Source: Dissophora ornata (lineage: Eukaryota; Mortierellomycota; Mortierellomycetes; Mortierellales; Mortierellaceae). From it: a stretch of 64,000 nt of DNA. A program made the translations under genes and the position numbers. Location: assembly GCA_025201705.1 (NCBI GenBank), contig MU616576.1, forward strand, positions 1-64,000, in the 5' to 3' direction. Positions 39,174 to 47,315 of this stretch are shown in pieces (positions within the stretch are counted from its first letter, which is position 1; each line of letters begins with the position of its first letter). A model generated the notes under the pieces. It ran no database searches and was not told the DNA's origin. It saw only the letters and a list, made by a program, of their open reading frames with translations.

Positions 39174-39538
39174 GAGGGGCTCTTAGTTCGTCAACCTGCG
39201 ATGGGAAGAGCCGAGTTTTGAGGCGGAGATAAGGAAGGGGTACAATGTATACATCAAAATGTATATTCAGGCTATGTATTTAAGATTGCCGAGACAACAA
39301 AAAAAAATTGGAGTTTAGCCCAAAGCGTTGAATGTTGCCCGCGTTTTTGTTCTGTAGCGTGTGAAAGACGGTCACTGTAAACAAGAACCTGCGCTAGCCC
39401 ACACATAGGCGCCGAGGAGTCACCTTCCCTCTCTTTCTCTTTTGGACATCCCATCCCGTCGTTCCTTCATTTTGAGTAAAAAGAAAAGGACCCCTACCCT
39501 CAAACATCCTTCATCTCTCCTTTCCGACAATACACAAG
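39174..39538. promoter_or_regulatory. Calcineurin A 3' region and HPT1 promoter
   Basis: The A-run at 39299-39307 lies past the calcineurin stop. From about 39420 the plus strand is C/T-rich (CTTCCCTCTCTTTCTCTTTT) up to the ATG at 39539. No other gene is seen. Confidence 0.4.
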
Positions 39539-40654
39539 ATGAGCAAGATTCACGTTAGCTACAACCAGATCCACTCCATGATCAAGGAGACGGTCGACAC
39601 CATGCATCTCAATGAGGACTTTCAGCCTGACATCATGGGTATGGCATCAGAATAAGCGTCTATGACTGATTCATGGTCTCTCCAGGAAGCGGTAGCGCTA
39701 TATGCGCGTAGCTGTGCTGACCAGTTGCTTGTGCTGCAAAGGCGGCACCATGGTACTCTACAACTATGCAGGAACTGACAACAGTGTGTACTCCTTGCAA
39801 AATACGTTGTGCAAAATAGTTGCCATTGGTGGAGGTGGATTCATCCCTGGTAAGCTTTCGGTTACTTATACCCACGGAGAAAAAAAAAAATGTTCATAAA
39901 CGGGATCGCCGAGTTGACTTTATTTATATTTTGTACTCCACGCGTGTCCTACAAATATATGATACTGGATATCGTGGTTATTTTGAATCTCAGCCCGAAT
40001 CTTGGTAAGTTCCCACTCCCTCTATTTCCCGGGCATCTCCATCCCCCGTTTGAAATTTGCTCTGCCTTTGTGTCACAGTCGAATATCAATCCTCTGTGTT
40101 GCCGAATATCAATCCTCTGTGTTGCTCAACACCTATTTCCTCCGTTCCCTCGTAATCAGAGGACGTTTTTGAAGAAGAAGAACAACAAGAACATCTCGAT
40201 CCAGGCCATTGGTCTCTCCCTCTACGAGGATCTCGAGATCTGGAAAGCCGCCCGCAAGAGTGAGGAACCCATGTCGATTGAGCCCGAGGTCATCAAGACC
40301 CAATGGCTTAACTTTGATTCGTCCGAGACCTCGCTCATCGGCCGCAACATCCTCATTGTCGATGAAGTCGATGATACCCGCCGCACACTTGCCTATGCTG
40401 TCCGGGAATTGACCAAGGATCTGGAGAAGGAATCCCAAAAACTGAGGGAACAGGGTAAAGAGGTACCCGAGACGAAGATCGGGGTCTTTGTATTGCACAA
40501 CAAGCTGAAGGAAAAGCGCGAACAGCTGCCAGAGGAGATCATGCAGGGCCGGTATTTCGCCTGCAAGCAGATGCCAGATCAGTGGTTGGTTTACCCCTGG
40601 GACGCTCTCGATATTGAGGAGCACACGGAAAAGTCCAAGGATAACACCTATTAA
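39539..40654 (+). CDS. HPT1: Hypoxanthine-guanine phosphoribosyltransferase (yeast HPT1 type)
   Basis: A purine-salvage enzyme transferring phosphoribose from PRPP to hypoxanthine or guanine in the cytosol. Exons 39539-39638, 39820-39849, 39994-40004 and 40160-40654 join in phase to 211 residues, the usual length. The conserved VAIGGGGFIPARILRTFL is spread over exons 2, 3 and 4; exon 3 is an 11-nt microexon (CCCGAATCTTG) supplying part of A, then R, I and L. The PRPP-binding loop is ILIVDEVDDTRRTL. The C-terminal YFACKQMPDQWLVYPWDALD is typical of the yeast family rather than of animal HPRT. Without the microexon the protein loses phase, so automatic models are likely to be wrong here. A xanthine-specific relative (XPT1) is possible. 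Confidence 0.92.
40080..40125 (+). repeat. 23-bp perfect tandem duplication in HPT1 intron 3
   Basis: Two adjacent identical copies at 40080-40102 and 40103-40125 within the intron preceding the last HPT1 exon. It looks like a recent slippage duplication without coding effect. Confidence 0.9.
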
Positions 40655-40957
40655 ACCCCCCTATAGAACGTGCACTGTAGAGCAGCAACCAGAATGCATT
40701 ACATCAAAGCATGAATAAGAAAACTGGAACGAAATGTCGATCTCGTTGCTGTTTCGATTTCGTCCGCAACGTTGACTGAGTACCGTTAATTCTGTGTTTT
40801 AATGTACAATACACTACAATGAACAATCGAAAGGGTTCCTTGTTCGCGTGTCCTCTGACCGTCCACTCCACTCCCCGTCTTAAAATCTTGTTCCTGCGCG
40901 AAAACAAAGTCGATGTTGTTGGCCTGAAAATCGTGGAGTTCTGCGCACAAGAGTTTT
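40655..40957. other. Convergent 3' intergenic region
   Basis: Holds the 3' ends of HPT1 (+) and the coiled-coil gene (-). No further gene was seen. Confidence 0.4.
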
Positions 40958-43300
40958 TTACTTGTTATTCGAAGCCTCTATTTCCGCGTCGTCACTTGCT
41001 GATGTCGATTCGCCAGAAGGGTCCTCATTATCGGACAAGTCTGGAGTCACTTGTTTACGTATCGCTGCTTCGCTCTCGCTGTCCTTGAACAAATCTGCAG
41101 CAGTTTCCATTGTCGCCAAAGTAGCAAGGGTGTCAACACAAGGTGGTACATCTGTAAGCTGCAACAGCTCCGTGGCCTCATTCAATTTGGATCCGGAGTA
41201 GCGGCATTCCATTTCCTTCATCCTCCTGAGTAACTTCTCGTTCTCGGCCTCGGCCCTCGCAGCCTTGTATAGGGCCTCGGCGCGCTCCTCCCTTGCCTTT
41301 GATGCAATTGCAGACGCCTCTCGCATATCGACTTGGGCCTTGTACATCATCGTCATCGCTTCGGCCCTCTTGGCTTCCAGATCCCGTTTGAGGGCCTTCA
41401 TGCCTTCTTCCTGAAGCTGGGCTGCCATCTCTGCGAGCCGCTGCTCTGCTTGATGGCGCTGCGTGGCTTCATTATGCAGGAGTAACATCATTTGATCAGT
41501 CCGAGAACGTTGCTCGCGAGCTTCCTCCCGAAGAAGAGTAAGCTCTTGCTGGAAAGTGAGGTGGCTCCTGGGGGCTGTTTCCACAACAGCAGTTGATAGG
41601 TTGGTGATCTGCCCAGCTTTGCCTGCAGACTCAACAGATGAAGAAATCGAGTGAAGGCTCACAGTGCTGGAAATTGTTCCTGTAGTACCCATTCCTGTTG
41701 AGGGCGTGATTGTAGTCGCATCCCCCTTGGTACTAAGGTCCTCACTACTCCCAGGTGCAGACATCGCCTGTTTAATGTCCTTTTCCATTGAGGCGCGTAT
41801 TGGTGTCGAGATCACGGACGAAGAGTCGAAGAGGACAGCGATGGTGGGTTCGGGGACCGATGGAATTTCTTTGTTCGGATCAGCCGTGTCTTCGCCTGTA
41901 TTAATTATTGACTCCTTGGTAGTTGCCGATTCTTCCTGAGCTGCATCGAGAGATGCCCATGGCTGGGCCGGTGAAATATCTATTGGGCTGTTGGTGATTC
42001 CTGTACGTTGGCTTTGTTGCCAAGGGTTTGTTTCGCGGGGCGTGTTAACTGTTGGTGCGATGTCTGCAGGCACAGTCTCAGCGCCTCCAGCAGTGGCAGT
42101 GACTAAAGAGATTTATGGAAAATGACAATTAACATTAGTGACCGATTCACTCAGTTGAGTACCCAGCAATTTGTTAAAGCTAAGAATGTAAAGGCATTCA
42201 AGTCCATACTTACCAATGACGGGCTGGCTCTCTCTTTGTATATCCGTTAGAGAGTCCTCGTCCTGCCTTCTCTTGTGAGGAGATATGCTATTCTGCTCCA
42301 AGTACGGTACTTTTCGTTTGACCGCAGTCGCTTGTGATATACCATCAATAGCCAATGACGTCTGCGTTGATGAAGGCGCCAGCGTGGCGGATGACTCAGG
42401 ATTCTCATCACGACCGACTGTTGGGTTGCTTGAGGTCCACACCCACGTCAAAGTGGGTGTTGTCACCAAGACCGGATTTACGCTCTGTCCTCGCTCAGGT
42501 TCGCATTGTGCTGTATCGACGACTTTCATGAACGCTAGTACCCATGTATTGCCTGAATCCATGATGTACTTCTGCGCTTCCTGAATAAATTCCATCTGCA
42601 TCTGTGCATCTGTTATATCAAACAGCCCGTCATAGATTTGATGGTAGTAGTCGTTTTCGCGTATCGTAGTTGCTCGTAAGTTCCTCATACGCTTAATAAG
42701 CTTCTGGAATCTTGGGCGTCTTGGGGGTTGCTCCTTTGCAACCAAGGAAATCCATTCTTCAATCGATCTTAGATGCTGATCGACGCTGCCCATAATCGCG
42801 TATATCATTCCAAGGTTACCGGAAATGGTTACAGGGAACTGCTTATCAATTTTCCAGGGGTTCTTTGTCAACTCAAAGCTCTCCTCCATCTCAACTAATT
42901 GTGGAGTCAAAGTCGCTGATGTCACTGCTGCTGCTGGTGCTGTTGGATTACGAGGAGACGGGGGAGCCGGACCCCGGTTATTCGGCGATGACGACGACGC
43001 CGAAGGAGAAGTCTGTTGGTTTGCACGAGGGGCAGGGAATTTGTCCCTTACTCCTGGAGGCCTTTCGCGGCGGATAGGAAGTCTGTCCCACTCTCCCGGC
43101 AATAGTTCGTTGCGGGCGGGGAGTCCGCCCCACTCTCTTGGAGTGCTTTCATGGATCTTGTCCAGTTTCTTCTTGAATGACGAAGTCTGCCTGGTCGAAG
43201 ATTCATGGACGATGTGGTCGTTGTGGCCAGTGTTGGCCTTACGGAATGCCGGGTCAAAGTTGCGACCCTTGTAGTTGCCAACCGTTTGGAACTTGCCCAT
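40958..43300 (-). CDS. Unknown protein with long C-terminal coiled coil
   Basis: Exons 43300-42214 and 42102-40958 join in phase to 743 residues. The N-terminus (MGKFQTVGNYKGRNFDPAF) is basic and followed by a Pro/Ser-rich low-complexity stretch with three degenerate repeats containing RLP/GLPARNE. Residues about 155-265 look like a folded helical region with aromatic residues (NPWKIDKQFPVTISGNLGMI). A KRK.P..EQ..ISPHKRR cluster near 350 could be a nuclear localisation signal. After a Ser/Thr-rich linker, about residues 550-660 form a heptad-rich coiled coil dense in Ala, Glu and Arg (LLREEAREQRSRTDQMM...). No catalytic motif or membrane helix is seen. I do not recognise the family. Confidence 0.75.
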
Positions 43301-43614
43301 TGAGAATCTGAGATTGGATGTTTAGTGAAATGAGAGAACGAACTGGGAAAAAAAAAAAAAAAAAATTGCTCTGGATAATTAATTGGGCTGGTGGCATGTG
43401 CCTTGTTTATTACTGGACGAGTAGCTGCAATTATCCCAGTGGAATATCCTCAAATCCATTGTTTCCCTCACGCCGGACAATCCAACTTGGATGGTTAAAG
43501 CTGTGGATAGAGCAGGCTTTAGACGTCTCGGCTGTCTTGCCCACCGCCTCCACAACTCTGTGAAGAGTACCTTGGACCAAAGGAATTCTCTATAGGACCT
43601 CGTCAGGAGGTGTC
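43301..43614. other. Intergenic region with poly(A) tract
   Basis: Upstream region of the coiled-coil gene (minus). An A-run of 17 bases lies at about 43349-43365. Nothing else was recognised. Confidence 0.35.
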
Positions 43615-44131
43615 ATGACCTGGCCAAATTTTTCCGATATCACAGGACTGAACACAGAGCAGCAAATGATCGACCCGTCGGTTGAGGCTGTAGTGGTCAT
43701 CACGGACGTGTCCAGGAGGAATTGGCCTGACTCGTCTTACAGTCAGATGCAGCGAGCTCCTTTCGACGTGACCTCGGGAAAAGTTGAATCGGCGCTTTGA
43801 ATTGACGGAGATGATTCTTACAGCCTCAGTGTTCCATCCTTCCTTCAGCCCTCTTTTGAGCACTTCAGACGAGCAACGCTTTTTATCGATCAAGGCGCGT
43901 GTTCAGGAGGAGTACACTCAACTTCTTTCGGAAATCAACCAACCTGCTCGGTCGAAGCAAGAGGTCGCGGCATTGGATGATCCAGGTGACGAAGGCAGAT
44001 CCGCAGTATACCGGATCTTGGGGCGGCAGAGGGTTGCCCTTGGACCTGCGGTTTCAACCAAGGATCTAGAGGACAACGAAGTGAGCGACATTGTATTTTG
44101 CAAAAAGTGCCTTGCAGAGGCTAGACCATAG
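43615..44131 (+). mobile_element. Possible hAT-type transposase fragment
   Basis: Two short frames, 43615-43800 and 43784-44131, overlap out of phase. The second contains LTEMILTASVFHPSFSPL and then EEYTQLLSEI. This resembles the hAT transposase region around the LDPRFK motif followed by an acidic helix. The resemblance is weak and residues expected for the motif are changed. A possible BED zinc finger in the opposite orientation lies at 45509-45853. It may simply be a degenerate unknown gene. Confidence 0.25.
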
Positions 44132-44199
44132 TCCTTAACTCTCTACCGTTCCAAAAATGAAGTCGAGAGAGTGGGAGAGAGAGGCCAAGTCACTGGTGA

Positions 44200-44335
44200 A
44201 CCGGTAACCCGTGGTTAACGGAACAAGCTATCCATTGACAGTTAACCATCGGTCAAAAAGAAAAATGTCGGTCAAGTTAACCGACGTGGGATTTAGTCTT
44301 AACCATGGTTATCCGTTTGACCGGTTAAAAACGCT
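44200..44335. repeat. Degenerate GGTTAA-rich repeat array, left of the GNAT gene
   Basis: Short imperfect units ending in GTTAA or CTTAA recur: AACCCGTGGTTAA, GACAGTTAACC, CAAGTTAACCGAC, CTTAACCATGGTTA and GACCGGTTAA. Several are palindromic (TTAACCATGGTTA). A related array lies to the right of the GNAT gene. Confidence 0.6.
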
Positions 44336-44405
44336 ATGCAGCTTGATCTCGAGGTCGTCGGAAGCTTGGACCCTGCATTATTTATTTTTATTGTATTCTA
44401 TAAGA

Positions 44406-44924
44406 TCAAGCACGCTTTAAAATAAATTCGTGATCGCGATGGATGCCGACGGCGAATTCATATTCACTGAATTTCTCGAAGCCATAGACGCCATACAGGC
44501 GTTGTGCACCAAGGTTCTCAGACCAGACGCCAATATACAGAGGATCAAACCCCTCTTCTCCCAGCCAGGCCAACATCTTTTTGAGTATTTGACTGCCAAG
44601 TTTCTTGCCTTGGTGGTCCGGGTGCACATAGAGGCGTTTGATCTCGCCAGCGTTGGATTCAAGGTTGGGCACAGGCAGCTTGCAGGCTCCAGCCCATCCG
44701 AAAGCCAGGGCTTGGCCATTGTCATCCTCCAGCAGCCAAAACGATTCACGGGAATCAGTTAAGGGGATGAGATGTTCCTCAACTGTGTAAGTGCTCGTAA
44801 TGTAATCCTGCAGGTCTTTGGGATTGTACAAGTGCCCGAAAGTGTGGGTGAATGTCAGGGCGCCCAGTTGAGCGAGTACGGCTGCATCGTCTGGAACGGC
44901 TTGGCGAAGGTTCATTTTAAGCAA
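44406..44924 (-). CDS. GNAT-family N-acetyltransferase, bacterial-like
   Basis: An intronless gene of 172 residues covering the whole GNAT fold, with no targeting signal; it probably transfers acetyl from acetyl-CoA to a small amine or an amino group. Visible parts are the N-terminal helix (DDAAVLAQLGALTFTHTFGH) and motif A (IKRLYVHPDHQGKKLGSQIL). The acetyl-CoA loop reads Q-G-K-K-L-G instead of the usual Q-G-x-G-x-G/A. Motif B follows as YIGVWSENLGAQRLYGVYGF. The C-terminus, EFAVGIHRDHEFILKR, strongly resembles bacterial acetyltransferases of the YIGVWSEN type. Absence of introns in an intron-rich neighbourhood and flanking repeats suggest horizontal transfer (inference). An alternative start is the ATG at 44915. 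The substrate is unknown. Confidence 0.85.
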   Translation of the reverse strand: MLKMNLRQAVPDDAAVLAQLGALTFTHTFGHLYNPKDLQDYITSTYTVEEHLIPLTDSRESFWLLEDDNGQALAFGWAGACKLPVPNLESNAGEIKRLYVHPDHQGKKLGSQILKKMLAWLGEEGFDPLYIGVWSENLGAQRLYGVYGFEKFSEYEFAVGIHRDHEFILKRA

Positions 44925-45404
44925 CTTCTAGTAGCCCTGATTTGCGTCGAGAGAGTGGTATCTTGCTTGATGAGAAGAAGGAAGGGACGAATTTTTTTTT
45001 TTTTTTTAAGGAGAGTATTTATACTATTACTTTAATTTTCTTCACCTATCACGGTGAGTCATTTTCTATTCTTTGTGTTTCTGGTTGCTTCTGAACCACT
45101 GCTCTGTATTTTCCTTCCGTCAACGCTGGCGAAAAGGGTGTCTTCGAGTTTGGTTCTCCAATGGTGTTCCCATATGCCAAGAAGAGAGGCAGCGGCCACC
45201 TGTTGCTGTGTGAGCTGGCAGTGCGCAACTACCAGGAGAGGCGGTGCTTGAGGTCCAATAAGCGTTAGAAGTAGTCTTGCGTCTCCTCTTCTTGGTATGT
45301 GTGGCGGAGTAGTGTAGGGAAGGTCGTTAGAGCAATCTTGTGTAGTTGTTGTGTGCAGCTCAGTTTGTTGTCATGGAAAGGAAGGATGTAGAATTATTTA
45401 TCTG
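44925..45404. other. Intergenic region upstream of the GNAT gene
   Basis: A T-run lies at 44992-45006. The small plus-strand frame at 45054-45251 has no domain. Nothing else was recognised. Confidence 0.35.
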
Positions 45405-45535
45405 TGTGTAACCTAAACCGAATAACTGTGGGTAACCGACTAGCCGTGGTTTACTGACTAAGCCGTAGATGACTGACCCATGATTAGCTGACTAACTACA
45501 GTCAAATGTCATGAAAACGTCGTTAACCGTCTTTC
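45405..45535. repeat. Degenerate 17-20 bp tandem array, right of the GNAT gene
   Basis: Consecutive imperfect units can be read from 45418 onward: CCGAATAACTGTGGGTAA, CCGACTAGCCGTGGTTTA, CTGACTAAGCCGTAGATGA, CTGACCCATGATTAGCT and GACTAACTACAG. They share the core CCGACTAxCCGTGGTTAA with the left array. Confidence 0.6.
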
Positions 45536-45853
45536 TATTTGATGGTCTCTGAAGATCATCAACAAGGCTATAATATATGCATGGTGTCTACGGACATGAA
45601 GGGGTAGATGGGAGGAGCTGGTATTAGTTGAGTACGTCTTGCCGCATAGAAAGCACAGAGCAGAAAGTCCTTGACGACGCATAGATCTATCAAAGAAGTG
45701 ATGCATTGCCATGGTAGTAAGATTGAATCTTGTAGGAACCCTGGTCATTGCTCGCTGATCCAATGGTGTCTGCAAACAAATAGGCCTCAATTGGGGGAAG
45801 CTCCCACTTTGATAGGTTGTCATAGAAGGAATCTTCAGGAACAGTAGGAACAT
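45509..45853 (-). mobile_element. BED-type zinc-finger fragment, probably transposase-derived
   Basis: A 114-codon frame with a C-x2-C...H-x3-H pattern (CFLCGKTYSTNTSSSHLPLH, then VRRHH) at about 45581-45655. The TSSSHL spacing is typical of BED fingers of hAT transposases. No catalytic region follows, so it is either a relic or a fortuitous match. Confidence 0.35.
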
Positions 45854-46240
45854 GGTTTTGATTCATCGTTTATGTAGGGCTTCGATCCATTAGGTCCTTG
45901 AGGCGCTCCTTCAGGATTATGCAATGGTCCACTACCAAACTACGAACGGTGGCCGCACGAGGGGGAGCCATTGTATGTGAATATGAGAAAGAAAAGCGCG
46001 TTTCAATTGACCAATAGGAAGAAGTCCCTGGTCCTTGATGCATTCAGTTCCCAGCCCAATAAGGAAATACACCCTTAACTTACACAACAGACTGTTTTCT
46101 CCATGGAGGAATCACCTTCGACTTGATCCTCCCAATTGGCAGCCCCCGGATCAGTTCCACAAAGACAAGCCAAGGACACTACCCTTCATCGCCATCTCTT
46201 TTACGTTCCGGCAACAAATATCAGAAGCAAACATTTCAGG
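45854..46240. other. Intergenic region and promoter of the mitochondrial-type gene
   Basis: No gene recognised. The plus-strand frame before 46241 lacks an ATG start in a convincing context. Confidence 0.35.
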
Positions 46241-47248
46241 ATGTCGGGATCCACTCGCCATGCCGCAACGATCCTTCGCATCGTGCAGCGTCAACATCTC
46301 AGCACTATCACCGGCCCAATTAAATCCATCCACTCCTCCATCCCTGTACAGTCACTCCTCACTCGCCACTCAATAGCTCAACGGAGGCAGCAGTTCAGGC
46401 AATTCTCTTTAACCCGTTATAACATGAACGGTAGCAATAACACACCAGGAGTAAAAGGATCCGTCGAGAGACCTCCATCAACGATCCAAACCTCCAAGAT
46501 AATGCCCGTCGCGACACCTGCTCCTGATGTGAGCGAGAACGTCAAGTCCATCGAACAGGTCATTGCGGATATTGACCCTGACATTAAGAAGTCGCAGTCA
46601 AGTACTCGCGCTTCAGAGACTTTGGAGCCTTCATTTTCTTCAGATCCAACATCCTCGGAATCGTCATCGTCTACGGCGCCACCAGAGTCAGAATCAGGAT
46701 CATCATCGTCAGCGCGCCCCAAAAGACCTTCTCGGACCTGGTTCTACCTGTACCAGATCCTGTACTGGTGCACAGTGGGATCGATACCTGTGCACTTGCT
46801 GTTGATCAAAAGCGAGACTAAGGAGGTTCGGGAGAAGCAAGAATGGAAGATCGCAGTCCTTACAGATATGAGGGACAAACTGAAGCGTGGTGACTCTGTT
46901 GAGGAGGAGGAGGCTCTTCTGAGTGTAGGCATGGATCGCAGCGAGAGAGAGGAGCAGGTCGATGACAAATACTTTGAAGATCGTAAGTTGTTGCCTTTAC
47001 TTGAGCGGTGTATGTACAAGTCGATCGAAGTCTGGAAGGAGGGTGAAGAACCATTGCCTGACATTACTCATTTTTTTTTAGTGTTGACATCGGCTGAAAA
47101 ACTGGACTTCACGTTTGGCGATAAAGACAGAGCGAACACGGAGCTGGAAATTGCGCTTTCAACACCTGTAGTGTCTACGCCAACACCTGCGTCGCCTGCC
47201 GTCCCAAGGAAACCAGCCCCTCCTAAGAGTGAAAAGAGTTATCTGTAA
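46241..47248 (+). CDS. Putative mitochondrial inner-membrane protein, unknown function
   Basis: Exons 46241-46982 and 47082-47248 give 302 residues. Residues 1-60 are rich in Arg, Ser and Gln and lack acidic residues, as in a mitochondrial presequence. A Ser/Pro-rich linker follows. One membrane helix (WFYLYQILYWCTVGSIPVHLLLI) lies near residue 170, followed by a charged helical segment (EWKIAVLTDMRDKLKRGDSV, then EEEEALLSVGMDRS). This layout recalls fungal mitochondrial assembly or DUF5321/INA17-like proteins, but I cannot assign it. The 99-bp intron is a multiple of three with no stop, so its retention adds 33 residues in frame. I prefer splicing because of the GTAAGT donor and the T9-AG acceptor. 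Confidence 0.7.
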   Translation: MSGSTRHAATILRIVQRQHLSTITGPIKSIHSSIPVQSLLTRHSIAQRRQQFRQFSLTRYNMNGSNNTPGVKGSVERPPSTIQTSKIMPVATPAPDVSENVKSIEQVIADIDPDIKKSQSSTRASETLEPSFSSDPTSSESSSSTAPPESESGSSSSARPKRPSRTWFYLYQILYWCTVGSIPVHLLLIKSETKEVREKQEWKIAVLTDMRDKLKRGDSVEEEEALLSVGMDRSEREEQVDDKYFEDRKLLPLLERCMYKSIEVWKEGEEPLPDITHFFLVLTSAEKLDFTFGDKDRANTELEIALSTPVVSTPTPASPAVPRKPAPPKSEKSYL

Positions 47249-47315
47249 CGAAAGACATCATCTACATTACCGCATCGAATAGAAACTCGCATTTAATAAA
47301 AACGTAAATGTATTC

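Noticed and set aside
45054..45251. 65-codon frame with an apparent signal peptide
   Set aside because: Very short, no mature domain and no splice extension; the hydrophobic start is explained by the T-rich sequence.
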